This document shows positions 23,800 through 36,700 of a stretch of 64,000 nt of DNA, in pieces. Each line of letters begins with the position of its first letter. The first letter of the stretch is position 1. Source of the DNA: Trametes villosa (taxonomy: Eukaryota > Basidiomycota > Agaricomycetes > Polyporales > Polyporaceae); the NCBI GenBank assembly GCA_002964805.2, contig PUDQ02000023.1, positions 92,432 to 156,431 on the forward strand. The letters run 5' to 3'. The notes under the pieces are model-generated. The model was not told the origin of the DNA. It saw nothing but the letters and a program-made list of their open reading frames with translations, and ran no database searches. The translations under genes were made by a program, and so were the position numbers.

Positions 23800-26700
23800 A
23801 TGGCGACAAGGCAAAACAAGAAGCGCAAGGGCCGACCGAACGCCCCGCCCCGCGAACGCACCGTCACCACCCTCACAGACGGCCCTCACGCCTCCTTTGT
23901 CCCGTCACCACCTCTCTACGCAGACTACGACGACTCGCCCGCGACACTCCTATCCCCGCCCTTCTCGGTCAGCACGCCCCTGTCAGCCTCCTCGCCCGCC
24001 GCGCTCTCTGCCGGGCCCTTCCCGCTCTCGCCCTACCCCGCCTCCTTCCCCTACCCCAACTTCCTCATGTCTCCCCTCGCCGGCGGCCCCTTCCCGCCCC
24101 AGCCCCCGCCCACACAGTTCTACGCCCCGCAGCCGCCGCCACCTATGCCAGCGCAGCACGCGCACGCGGCCCCGAACGACCTCGAGATCCTCGAGCGCCT
24201 CAAGCAGACCATCAAGAACAACCAGCACGAGCTCTTCCGCCCCGTCCCCCAGCCTGCTGCTCTCGCTAGTGTCTATCTGGGGCCCAAGCCTGTACTTGGT
24301 TCCGTCGTCCCGCCTCACCCTGAGCAGCTGCCCACGGACCCCTCGCCACCTGGTCTCACCCTGCACTCTCGGGACACTGCTAGTGCTAAGGCGGGTCCTG
24401 CTACCAGGCCCGAGGTCTCTGCTCCCAACGTCTTGAACCAGAACCAGACTAGTGCTCGTGTCCCTTCCCAGAGTCCGGTTGCCCGTGATGGTGGGAAGCC
24501 TGTTGGTCGCTCCTCCGTGAGCGAGTCTCCAAAGAACAATGTACCACCGTTCCCCTTCCCTACCCGGTTCCTGAATACTAACCAGATAGTCGCCACAGAC
24601 TATGCAGCCTCCTGCCAAACATTCCAGTAACGCCAACAGGTTTGACCCTCCCGGCTCCCAACCCGACCATGTTGCCACCAATTCTGGCAACACACGTCGT
24701 GACAGCACTATTGCAAGTCCACGCATGGGCCCTCCTGGGTTGCAGCGTTTGGAGTCAGCTCCTGGTACCCGCCACAGTCCTGGCAAAGGCGGTCGGGGTG
24801 ATATAGTCGAGAGTCCTGTCGCCACTGGTGAGCCCTCTCCCAAGCTGTCTACATCCAATGGGAAGGACGACACACGCTCCCGAGACTCGACTTGGAATTC
24901 TCGGGGTAGCTTGGACGACCGTCAACAGCGCAATGACGGCGACAGGTCTAGTGGTCGCCCTATCTCCCAGAGCCCCCGTTTAGGCAATGCTGCTATGCCA
25001 GGACAACTCAGTGGCAACGACTCACGGGCACCTCCGCCGCGGGACCAGAGGCCATACGACCGGGACAGGGATACGCAGAGAGAACGAGAAATACAGCGCG
25101 ACAAAGACCGGGACCTCGATCGCGACAGAGGACGCCCTCTTCGGGACGAGCCCAACAGGTTCCGCGACGATAGACGGAACGATGACAGATCTCGTCCCAT
25201 AGATGCTCGTCGCCCCTCTCCTGACAACCGGCGCTACCCCCCTCGTCGCTTCGACTCCAAGGCTGATAACTCCACCTCTCCTCGTATTGCCGACAGGAGC
25301 CCGCCTGGCCTGCGTCCGACTCGGAACCTCGGAGAAGAGCGCGCCATCATTCGTCCGCCTGTTGATGCTTCAGTGGCGCGCTCGTCCGCGATTGACGAGC
25401 GTCGTGGTCCTGCGCCTCCATCTGCAGACGACCGGGACGTCAAGCCTACCTTGCCTGCGGACGATCGCCGTGGTCCTAGCTCTCTCCCTCCTGCTCCTGA
25501 TCGTCAGACTAGGCCCATTGATGACCGGCGACCTCTTCCGGCAGCTGGAGACCGTGTACCGAAGACCGAGGATAAACACTCACTACCCAATACTGCCTCT
25601 GAACGTCCTCTTGCGGTAGCTGATCGTCGGCGCCCGCCTTCTCCTGCTGCTAGTGACCGATATGGACGACCTTCGGACGATCGTCGTGGTCTTCTGCCTC
25701 CACCTTCTTCGTCTTCTCTTGACCGTCGCCCCGTCGACGATCGCCGCGCTGCACCTCCTGTGGTCGATCGATACGTTCCAGCATCTGCTAGCGAGGAGAG
25801 GCGTCCGCCTCTCCCTGCACCTGTGGATCGTGTAGCAAGGTCTGCAGCGGAGACTCGGCGTCAACCCTCGCTGGAGGAGCGCATCAGCCGCGCGCCTGTT
25901 CCCGTTCTTCCTGACTCTGTTCCTCCCCGGCCCATGCTCGAAGAGCGTCCTGCTCGCCGTACGCCACCAGATGACCGGAACACCCGTCCCGCTGTCCCAC
26001 TCGAAGAACGGATTAGCCGCGTCCCCTCTTTGCATGAACGCCTCAACCCGCCTGTGAGGCAGGACGACAGGCCTGTCCCGCGTCTCGAGGATCGTCTCAG
26101 CCGGCCTGCGAACGCTCCGCCCTCTCTGGAAGAACGCCTTTCTGCCCCTGCTGTTCCTGATGCGCGTTCTCTGCGTCCTCGGTCTCGCAGCCGGCCACCT
26201 AGGCCTCCCCCAGCGCCTGTTGAACGCTCGCGTCCGCCTGTCCCTTCCAGTGGCGATCGCAGTCCTCCAGCTGCACCTCCCGTCGAAAGACCTGCCCCGC
26301 GCACTGAGGACCGCGTCTTCACGCCCTCAGATCGCTACACCCGCCCCGGCACTCCAGCAGGCAGCGACCGTGGACACCCACCTCCCGCACGCTCTTCATA
26401 CCGTGCGCCTTCTGTCACTCGTGACGAGCCGCGCTCGTTCAGGCCGCCTTCTCCGGCCCGTTCTCCAGCGCGTTCTGACGTGCGTGAGTTCCGCCCCGCG
26501 GGCGAGGCCAGGGACCGCCTCCCCCGACCCGGCCCAGGCTCCGAGCCAGATCGCTACATCTCAGAGCGACGCCCCGCGCCTGCGCCCGCGCCTGCCTCTG
26601 CGCCTGCGCCTGAGCTCATGGACGTCGACCACGCCCCTCCTCGCCCCCTGTCCTACCGCCGACCCTCGCCCCCACCCGCGGAGTCCTACCCCGCACGCGA

Positions 26701-27490
26701 CCGCGCCTGGGTGCCCGCGGGCGAAGCGTACACCAGAGAGCCCGAGCCTGCACGGAGGATGCCCGCCGACCCCGCCCCGCTCTCGTTCGAGCGCGACTGG
26801 CGCGAGGCCAGCGAGCGGCCGTACCGGGACGACTACAGCCCCCGCTCGTGGGACCGCGAGCGCGAGCGCGACCAGGACCGCAGGCGCGAGTACGAGCGCG
26901 ACACGCGGTTCGTGGAGCGCGACGCCGTCCCGCCCGCGTGGGAGACGCGCGAGGAGCGCGAGCGGCGCGCCGCGTACCCCGCCGTCCCCCCTTCCCCTCC
27001 GCGCACGTACGAACGCCCGCTCAGCGCACGCATCACCGACCCGCACCCGCTACCGCACCCACACCCCGACGAGCGCGCCTACCTCGAGCGTGGGCGGTAC
27101 GCGCCCGAGCCGCCCGTGGCGTCCTACTCGCGCGTACGCCCGCGCAGCCCGAGTCCGCTAAGGCGGAGTGGGGGGAGCGACGACATGCGCGCGCCGCCGT
27201 CGAAGCGGGCGCGGGACGACGCGTACTACTATCCTGACGAGCGCGCGGCGGAGTATGCGCCGCCCCCGCCGCGCATGCGCACGCCGCCGCCGCTCCTGGG
27301 GGCGAGTGGCGGGTACTATGACGACCCGCGGTACCGGGCGAGTCCGGGGCGGGAGAGGGAGTACTTGGATGCGAGGGAGCGGGACGTTGGGGGGTATGCG
27401 TATGATGCGCGGGCGGACGCTGGTGCGCGGTTGCCGCCGAGGAGGTCGCCGCCGCCGTATGCGTATGCGAGGGATGACAGGCGGTACTAG
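23800..27490 (+). CDS. Arg/Asp/Pro-rich low-complexity protein
   Basis: Two exons (23800-24540 and 24599-27490) give 1,210 residues. The 58-nt intron has a textbook branch site (TACTAAC) and keeps frame (phase 0). The N-terminus is basic (MATRQNKKRKGRP). A short ordered-looking helix follows (NDLEILERLKQTIKNNQHEL, then FRPVPQPAALASVYLG), which may be the only conserved element. The rest is disordered. A block rich in RD/RE dipeptides near residues 390-450 (DRDRDTQREREIQRDKDRD) recalls RS-like domains of RNA-processing factors. After it comes a long series of degenerate repeats built on DDRRxP and LEERLSRP. The C-terminus is Tyr/Arg/Pro-rich. Such composition suggests a nuclear RNA-associated or phase-separating protein, but no folded RNA-binding domain is visible, so function is not assigned. 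Confidence 0.8.
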
Positions 27491-27960
27491 ACTTTTTGTT
27501 CTTGACTTGTGAGTCTCCCATCTTTCCTTGTGTTTTGGTTGGGTTGCTGACGGCGCTGCAGATGACAGATCTACCACGCACAAAATGTATATATGTAACG
27601 ACCTCAGGCCTCGGGACGGACGTTGAGTACGAGTATCCGCCCAGTAGAGACCCCCAGCCCAGCCCATCTGTACAGCGAGAGATCTATGCGCGCGCTTGGA
27701 TTTGTACCTATGTACTGACCAGTACCCGACTCTGACATGTCCTATATATTACACTCTCTTGTCTTCTCTTGTCTTTCGTTGAACGACAGGTGTCTGCGAG
27801 CGCTGGATGACTCCGTTCCTGGGACGCGCAGGGCTGCTGGGGCCGGGGTACGAGCGCCTAAGTAGGCGTAATCGGAAGTTGGCGAGAGGAGGCGCGCGAC
27901 GAGCTTCGCTCAACACCACCATCCTCCCCTCCCCGACCCCGCCTTCTCCCCGGATCCGCG

Positions 27961-28711
27961 ATGACGACCGTGTCCCCGTTTGCGCGCGCGAGCGTGTTCG
28001 ACGAGCCCCGCCTCGGCGGGCGCGAGCAGTCCGTGAGTGCGCCTGTTCCTATGTTCGCGGGCGAACATGATTGTGATACGCCCTCCCCCCCGCGACGCAA
28101 CGCAGATTGAGGAGATGTATAGCGTGCCGGAGAGCTTCCTCGAGATCGAGGTGCGCAATCCGCAGACACACGGTGAGTCGCGCGTTGGCTTGTGTGTGGG
28201 CGGGGAAGGCTGAGCGGGGGAATGGACGGTAGGGTTTGGGCGGAAGATGTATACGGACTATGAGATCGTGTGCAAGGTGCGTCTGCCCGTTTTGCCTTCT
28301 TCTCTTTCCCTTCTCACCTCATCCCTCCTGTCTCTTCTCCGTGGTATATGCCCTCGCTGCCCGGCAGACGAACATCCCGGCGTTCAAGCTGCGGCACTCG
28401 GTCGTGCGCCGCCGGTACTCGGACTTCGAGGCCTTCCGGGACATCCTCGAGCGCGAGTCCACGCGCGTGAACATCCCGCCCCTCCCCGGCAAGGTCTTCA
28501 CGAACCGCTTCTCGGACGAGGTCATCGAGAGCCGCCGCGAGGGCCTCGAGCGCTTCCTCACCATCGTCGCCGGACACCCCCTCCTCCAGGTGCGTCCCCC
28601 CTCTCCAGGGTGTTGGTTGGTTGCCGTGCTAACACACTGGCGTAGACCGGGAGCAAGGTCTTGTGCGCGTTCCTCCAGGACCCGGCGTGGGACAAGGCGC
28701 AGTGGCAGTGA
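27961..28711 (+). CDS. SNX3: Sorting nexin 3 (PX-domain protein)
   Basis: Five exons (27961-28032, 28106-28172, 28233-28276, 28368-28589, 28646-28711) give 156 residues, the normal size for Snx3/Grd19. It is almost entirely a PX domain: [34 protein letters not shown], then the phosphoinositide-binding [14 protein letters not shown]. The PPLPGK loop and [17 protein letters not shown] follow. It would bind PI3P on early endosomes and help retromer recycle cargo. The C-terminus [13 protein letters not shown] is close to the family norm. All exon phases agree. The gene converges on the carrier gene at 29127. Confidence 0.95.
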
Positions 28712-29126
28712 GCCCTGCGCTGTCCGTCCCCGCCTCGCCTCGCCGCAGCAGCGATGGTCCTGCTGCGCCTCTTTACGTTCATGCTCACGGTTTCTCTCTA
28801 TTCTCTGTTTAACGCTCTGTCCGTCTGCTCACACCCTGTATGTTCTGTGCCCGAATCACGATATCCGTTTCACGCCACAATTCGCAAGTTGGGTCATCAC
28901 GGTGGGCATCAGCGAAGCTGCCGATCGCTAGGGCGAAGTGTGATCCAAATAACCAAGCATCTATTATACGAATCTATAGGACGAGCAATGAGCGGAGGGG
29001 TACGACAAGGGGTGAGTATACTTTTCTGCCCGCGGGCCGCGGGAGCATATCTAGGTCGTAAGCATAGCATGCGGTAGAGCGAGAGCACGATGGACGCAGG
29101 GAATAGGCGTGGTGGAGGGAGGGGGA

Positions 29127-30405
29127 TCATACGTATTTCGAGAAGAGCGGGATGAGCGACTGCGCAAGCGTGTAGCTGAACACCAGCTTCGGGCCGACGA
29201 CGAGGATCTGCGCGCGGCGTTGATTAGCCCTGGTCTTGCCTTATCCGCGCGACACGGAAAGAGCGGGGTGGGAGGACTGACCTTGGGCGTGAGGCCCTTG
29301 AAGAGCGCGCCGGGGCCCTCGTTCTTGACGAGGTCCTTGATGACGGTGACGCCGGAGACCTTGCTCTCGAAGTTCGCGTTCTGGATGCGCGTCTTGATCG
29401 TGTCGAGCGGCGCGGCGACGGTGATCGACGCGACCGCGCCCGCGATGGACGCGACGAAGTTCTGGCCCCACGTCGCCTTGTGGTAGTCCTCGATGCCGAA
29501 CATGTACTCCTTCGTCACCGCGGACGCGCCGAACAGCTGTGCAGGGCGGAGTCACGGTTAGGAGGGAGAGTGAGTGCGGGTGGGATGGGGAGGGCGGGGA
29601 CGTACTGCGAAACTGCCGGGCGCGTTGCGGGCCATCGTCCATCCCCAGCCGCGGTAGAGGGTGGTGCCCTCCTCCATGAAGATCCGGATGACGCCACGGC
29701 CGCGGAACGCCTCGGGGTTCACCTGACGCTTGATCTTGAGAGCGTCCAGAGGGAGGAGAACCTATACATGACGAGTGAGCTGGGTAGGAGGGGCGTCCAG
29801 GCACATTACGCACAACTTCACCGATACCCGTCAAACTACGCGCGTAAACCCGTTAGCGAGTGCTACACGTAGCGCGCGGAGACGACGCACCTGCCCGCGG
29901 TGGCCTGCATGACCATCTTGCCCTTGCGCTCGCCGAACGCGTTCGTGAAGCTGTCCTTGTAGTTCTTCTGGAGGATGTCGTTGAAGTACGGCTGGCCGCC
30001 GTACTTGTATATCCGCTGCGTGACCTTGTAGCCCGCGGCGTAGCCGAGCCCGGGGAAGAGCGAGAGCAGGCGGCGGCCAAGCGGCGCGGCGGCGTGCTCC
30101 TTGAAGATGATGGGCGAGAGCGTGGCCATCGAGACCTGCGGGCGGGGCGCGTGAGGGGATGCTCCTGGGAGGGGGAGAGTGCTGGCGCTGGCGCGCGGTG
30201 CGCACCTTGGACTTGTTGCTCATCAACCGCTTCGCGATCGTGTCCACCGGGTGGAACAGGAGCAGCTCAGCGATACCTGCGCGTCGTGTCTGTGTAAATA
30301 TACGTACGCCTTGACGCAGGAGTGCTGGTGCGCACCTGAGGTCCCGGACCCGAGGATACGGGCCGTGCCGGAGTCACTGCCTTTGACGTTGAGCGTGGGC
30401 GACAT
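29127..30405 (-). CDS. YHM2: Mitochondrial citrate/oxoglutarate carrier, Yhm2 type
   Basis: This is a mitochondrial carrier-family protein of the inner membrane with three repeats. Recognisable stretches are SGIAELLLFHPVDTIAKRLM (repeat 1, PxD motif), then FPGLGYAAGYKVTQRIYKYG, GSLTGIGEVVLLPLDALKIK (repeat 2) and YRGWGWTMARNAPGSFALFG. Repeat 3 includes APLDTIKTRIQN, and the end reads LVFSYTLAQSLIPLFSKYV. The sequence closely follows yeast Yhm2, which exchanges citrate for oxoglutarate and was also described as binding mitochondrial DNA. About six exons are required. Start ATG is at 30405 and stop TGA at 29129-29127. The MFS transporter lies 417 nt upstream on the same strand. Confidence 0.92.
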
Positions 30406-30822
30406 GGCGAGAACGTGAAAGGAGGAAGTAGGGCACGAGCGAGTACGGCGGGTACGACGAGGGCGGGTCGGCGGGCAGAAGAGTCACCAGCTCAAAAGTC
30501 AAAGTCCTCCCCGCACTCGATGCCCAAAATTGCAGCCACCGCGCGCAAACACGCGCAAATTGACACACCCGTGCCCACGTTTGGCAATCGCGCACTAGGT
30601 TCGCGGGCGGCAACGCTCAGACGGTGTGAGAGATAGAAGGCGAGCTTTTCATTTAGTACAGGGAGGTGGGGTAGTACTCTACATTGAGGGAGGACAGCAG
30701 AGAGAGGATGCGGGGGTAGCGTCTGGTGGTACAAATACAACGTCGAGATGATAAACGTGCACTGAGAGGCCCAACTCGCGTCCAGTAGTACGGTACGGTC
30801 GTGTGTGTTTCCAGATCTCGGT

Positions 30823-33768
30823 CTACGCTGCAACCACCTCCTTGATCTCATCCGTGGAGCCCTTCTCCCTATCCGAGTGCGAGTCGGAAATGCCTGCGTT
30901 GACTGCAGCGTGCTCGGCGAGGTGGTCCGCAGTGTCTTCGCCGTCGAAGAGCCTGTATTAACCAGTGAGTCGGAATTTTCCTTAGCTCACTTGAGTCGGG
31001 ACTTACGCTGCGGTTTCCTCGAGCGTGCGCTGCACGAAGATGGCTGATTTCAGTATGATGGGTTATGCGAGGGCGGGGAGCAACGCACGTTCTTGGTCTC
31101 GATGAGGTACCTCCAGATGAAGCCGACCTCGAAGGCGAGCCAGCATACGTACACAATCTGTAAAGCAATGAGACGCTGAAAAAGCAGACGCAAACGACGC
31201 AAACTCACGTAGTACTTCCACCCGAGACTTTGTAGAAGAGCGCATCAGATCTCAGTCGCCGAATAAGATGCGAGTGGGTACGCACTGTGCCAATGCAATG
31301 GGGTTGATGTATCTGCGAAGTGTCGTCAATGCCAGTTCAGAGATCGCGCCGCAGAAGGCTTACTGGTTGAAGATGAGGGACAGCGACAGGGCAAGGTTGA
31401 AGATCGTGAACCCCTTCGCGCGGAGAGGGAAGGGCAGAATCTCGACCGTGTATCTGAAGAAGGGGTCAACGTTGTTCGTTTGCGTGCATCTAACCTACGA
31501 CTTACGCGACAATCAAGGGCGTGAATGCAATCTGTTGGAGTTATCAGTAAGTGTGTATTGTCAGTTTGAGATCCGCGCCGCAACGTACGTCGTCTGTAGA
31601 AGATCCCGTAAGCATGAGATATTCAATGTACATCGAGGCGAACGGGGGTACTCACAGAAGGCGTAGAACAAGACTGTCGTTACTTATCGTCAGCGATGGG
31701 ATCCTTGAAATATGCTCATGGCACTCACATATCATAGCGATGAACGTATGCGCCGCCACGATGTTCCCCGTAGTTGAGTACAGCCCGAAGCAGACCGTTT
31801 GCAAGACCCAGAAGACGAACATGCCTGTGGAAGAGTAAACAACATGCCGCAGCTAAGGAGAGTGGGGCACACGCACCGATGGTGGAGGCGATGAACAGCG
31901 GTCGTCTGCCGATTTTGTCACATAGCAGGCCCGCGACAACCGCGATGATGAAGTTGTAGATGTTAAGACAGCCGTTCTATGCAAATGTCAGCAGCTGCGT
32001 GACATCTAGGCGATGACATGTACTCACGATGAGAAGCTGGGTCGTAGGGTCCGTGACTACATATGTCGTCAGCGGCAGAGACAAAACCGGCGACAGGGTG
32101 AGCTACGTACTGCCGATAGCGTCGAAGATCTTGTTCATGTCTAGGGAGGTCTTCAGTGAGTACGAGATAGACGACCCATTCGGACACACGTACAGTAAGC
32201 GCTGCAGACGTCGTCAGTTACCGCCGAAAGCCATGGATCTGCCAAGCTCTACTCACATGAGGTTGTTGCCCGACCACTGGGAGAAGAACGCAATCGCAAT
32301 CATAATGCGAAGACGGCGCCTGTTTCCCGGAGTCTTGAAGAAGCTCGACCAGCCCACGTTCGCAGCGACCTCCTTGTCGAACCGGATCGCCGCGCGGATC
32401 TCCTCGAACTCGTACTCAACGAGGGGATCGTCACTGTACCGAGCATTAGAACGCTATCGCAACTACCAAGAGAAAGACGAGGTCTTACCGTTTACCGTCG
32501 GCGTGGTAGTAAGCCAGGACGCTGAGTGCTTGCTCCTCCCTAGGGTACGTCAGCACGCGTCTTGCATATGCGGCGTTCGGCGGAGGTGCGTACCTTCCCT
32601 TGGAACACAGCCATCTTGGCGACTCGGGGATGAACCAGACGAGGATGACCTGGATAACGGAGGGCAGCGCCTGGATCGCCGACGGGATCCTCCACGACCA
32701 GCTCGTCGGCAAGTGGAACGTGCCAAACGTCTGTCGACTCGTCAGTCTCCCAACCTCAAACGTGTCCTACCCAACCGGCGAGACGTACCGTCCAAGCCGC
32801 GCTGCGAAGCCGCGAAGCATCGTCGGATGAGTTCAGGGAGCCTACAACAACGGGATGCGGACCGCGACTCACGTAATGCTCCCGAGGAACCTGTCCATTT
32901 CCGAGTCTGCGCGTGAGCGGGGAAGGCTGAAATGAGCGTGAGAGGGGATCGACGCACCAGAGCGTGTTGTACAGCGACGTCGCGGGGCCGCGCTGGGTAG
33001 GGTACGCGATCTCCGTAATCAGCACCGGGGCAGCCGATGCGGCGAAGGTGAGTCCGAAGCCGATCAGGAAGCTGTGGGTGCGATGGCATCAGCGGACCGA
33101 GGGCCTTTGCGAAGAGAGGAAGGCGGAGGGAGGAGGGAGGGGCGTACCGGGCGCCGATGAACATCCCTACGGAGTGCGAGGCGGTCTGGATGACGGTCGC
33201 TATGCACATGATCGTCGCTCCGAGGATGACCGCTGCGCGGCGGCCAAGGCCGTCGGAGACGTATGGCGAGAAGGGATATGCGGCGACGGAGCCGATGTTC
33301 TGTGAGAAGACATTGTCAGTTGTGTGCGATGCCCGCGGTGCGGGTGGATAAACGCACCTGGATGGCACTGAGGAGGCCGAGCTGGATGGATGGTTAGTAG
33401 GGAAGCATGTCTACGATTGGGTGTGAACAACCTTTCCGCCGCTTGGGAAGTCGAAGGCTTGGTTCCACTGTGGTAGTGATTGGAGACCGTCTACGTGCAT
33501 TGTATAAGCAACGACCCAGACAGGCATGTATAGACAAGACACTCACTCATCATACTCCCATCATAGCCATTCGTTGTCGACGTGATCAATCTACCAGCAG
33601 CACCGTCAACCTCAACCGCGCGGATCCGAACGCGAGACACACGCACAAGAGGGCAATGCACAAGTTCAGCTTGACCATCCGCGCGTTCTTCCACCACGGC
33701 TTGTGGTTCTCGATGAGGTGCGCGTACCCCTGGCCGTTCCCGGCCGACACAGCTGCGGGTCCACCCAT
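30823..33768 (-). CDS. MFS sugar transporter (lactose/hexose permease-like)
   Basis: A 12-helix major-facilitator sugar porter of about 530 residues is split into more than ten short exons. Signature elements are NGYDGSMMNGLQ in helix 1, GRRAAVILGA in loop 2-3, VWFIPESPRWL after helix 6 and the following glutamates of the central loop. GRRPLF in loop 8-9 and LIETKNRTLEE after helix 12 complete the set. The N-terminus (HLIENHKPWWKNARMVKLN) resembles fungal lactose/cellodextrin permeases. The acidic/polar C-tail ends TDEIKEVVAA. It would import a sugar across the plasma membrane by proton symport; the substrate cannot be read from sequence alone. Start ATG is at 33768 and stop TAG at 30825-30823. 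Confidence 0.9.
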
Positions 33769-36700
33769 GTTGCTAGCGCTTGATCGTCACAGTCGAGTCG
33801 AGAGAGAGGGTTGCACGGGATATTCCAGGCGCGAGGCGAGGCGTGCGCGTGAGGAAGGAAGACGGCGCAGAGCTCGAGCTCTTCCTCGACGCTGCAAGGC
33901 GAAGGAATAGCAAGCCCGGCACGGCCGCAGTCTGGTTTTATCAGCGCGCGCGCAGGCGGTAGCAGAGGCGACTCGGGGGGCCCGCGCATTGCGCCCGAGA
34001 TTCGCGAAGCGGCGCGGAGGAATGTCGCGAGAAGCTTGGGCAATCACCCTCCCGGCGCGGCGGCCTGGCCAGTCGAAGCGCAGCGGGCGTGATGGCCACC
34101 CGCGATAGCGACGGGGAGGTGTGTCGAGCGTGAGCGCAAGAGGCAAGTGCGACGACAGGGCGGCGGCGCGCAACGTCGGAAACGGCGTCGGAAACGCGGG
34201 CGCGCAGCGGCGGCCGTTTTAGGACGGCTGTTACCTCATAAGGCGGTCGAGCCCGACGCGTTTCCGCGACATTAACTGGGGAAGGGGATGTGCGGCATTC
34301 AGTGCCGCGGGCGCGCCAGGGAGGGCGGGGTGCGTACCGAGGATTTTCCCGTGGGCATTGAGCGACGGGGAACTGGGATGGGACGGGGATGTGCGTGGAC
34401 GTTTGCAGCCCGATGTAACATTGCTCGAAGCAGGGCTGAGAGCGTCAGGCCCCGTCCCCATTGCGCGCACGGCGGGGTGTGAGTGAAAGCGTGCTAGAAT
34501 AAGATTGGTCCCACGGTTCGTCTTCGCAGACTCGCCGCCGTGCCTATGTTCTCAGCGAGGCGACATGGACAGGGCGTCCTCCCCTCGGGTATCGTGCGGT
34601 CGCGAGGATGCCGTGCTGCCTGAGCTGCCGCCTTGTCAGCATTGCAACACACGCAGGGTGCGATATCGTGTCTCTTGGCATACCTGTTTCTCGGTCTTTC
34701 AGGGAGCATCGGGTACGGAGTGACGACATGGAAGAAGGCGCGATGAGCGCAACAGAGTGTAAGAAGTTCAGGAGAGAAGTCACGCACCCGAACTATCCCC
34801 TTGCACGCGAAGACCACGCAGTTGGCGGCGAGCAGAGGACAGAAGTCGGATAGAAGTGGAGGGGTACTGCGCCCGGCATCGCGTGGGTGATAAGCAATTT
34901 GTAGGAGTCGATTTGCGTATACCCCCGAGCTGGTTGCGAACCAACGGTGTTCGATGGTGCACGGTGCGCGTGGCGTTCTTCTCAGATGGGTCGTGCACGC
35001 ACCTGTCAAACCAGGGATACGGTTCCCGTGGAATCATCGGGTTGGCAGAGGCGAGCTGAGACGACTTCGCTATGCGGAGCTGGACAAAGTCAGCTCGTCG
35101 AGTAGAGAACTACCAGGGAGACTTACCGAGCTTAGGTGGCATTCTCTTGTGTATCTATTGGATACATCGCTGTCAATATGCAAACGTTGCATCGCCGAGG
35201 TCAAGGTCACCTTCGCTATAGATTACAGAGTTACACTTTGGTCGCCGCTCAACAAGGATCTCCTCTGGCTCGATTGATCGAGCGGTCACATACAAGGGTT
35301 ACTCGTCGGAGATTCTCCAAAGGCTCGGCTCGCTAGCAGAGTTCCAAGGCCCCAGTCAGCTGCCCTCATCGAGGAAAGGCGATGATGTTGAGAGCTAGAA
35401 GCGTCTTCTACGAGGAGCCTGTGCTGCGAGAGACCAGCAAAGCCCCAGAGTGCAGATGATATCTCGTCGACGAGTGCACCCCGAGTCTACCAGGCCCGGG
35501 AGATAGATAGCCATACATCTCGCAGACAGGCCGCCAGCTTTTCCAGAGATCTGTCAGCGACCCTGTGTGAATGTGACTCTGTACCGCCGGTCGAGTATAT
35601 GGTCGTGTATATATTGATGCGGGCCTCGGGCTCGGTTAAGCTTCGACGAACGCAATAATTCGAGTGCATCTCTCACGCGTCGACGCGTGTAAAGAGCACG
35701 GCTGCAGAAGATCGGTGTACGCAGATCAGTACGCCGCATACAAAGGCGTTGAGTGACACAAACCGAAACTTACCAACACTTTCGCCAGTAGCGTTCCAAG
35801 GTCAGCTGCCATGAGCAGGGAAACACGGTGCTGTTGGGGGGCTGAAAGCGTATTCGTCGAGTAGCCTGTGTCGTGAGAAACCAGCGGTGCCTCCGGAGCG
35901 CAGAGGATTTGTTGTTTACGAGAGCATTCCGAGTCAATCAGGCCTAGGGCAGACGCAGGAGACAGCCAGTCATCCAGTAGAAAGGTCACCAGCTAAGCCA
36001 CAGATCTGTCAGAGTTCTGGTGTGAGCGCACGAATCTATACTCCCCGGATGAGCATGTGGTCGTGCACATAACGACACGGGCCTGGGGCTTAACGAAGCC
36101 TCGAGCACCGGGTCTTCGAATTGTCGACGAACGCATTCATTCAAGTGTGGCTCTCACACGCCGAGCTGTATGTAGAACGTGGCTGAAGAAGATCTATGAG
36201 CACAGATGTTGAGTACTGAGTACGCCGTGGCATACAAGGTCATGAATTCAGCAGACTCACAAGTCGGAACTCACCAAGGCTTTCATGACCTCTTGGACGT
36301 TGCAGTGATCTATCCCGTAGCATTTCCTCATTGAAAAACCAATACTTCACGTACGTACGGTACGGACGAAGTGATTTTGGGTGTAGAGATTGAATGTAGC
36401 GCGACTCGAACAAGGCAAGCCGCAAGTGTAAGTCGTACGCGTCCAGGAGAAGCCGTCTCAGCCAAGCGCCCAGATGTTTGCCGTGATGCGTTACACATCA
36501 CCTGATCAGACGCGTCAATGTGTCACGCGCAGCACCGTGTCACGTCTACGAGGGAATGGAGGAGGCGCCGGCAGCCGCTCCACTCATTCGAGTACACCGC
36601 TCTTCCTCCCCTCTCCTCCTCTCCTCTCATCCTCTCGACTACCTAGGAGTCTGACTTGCTTGCTCTGCATGCGTAACTGCTACAGCCGTCGTAAATATGG

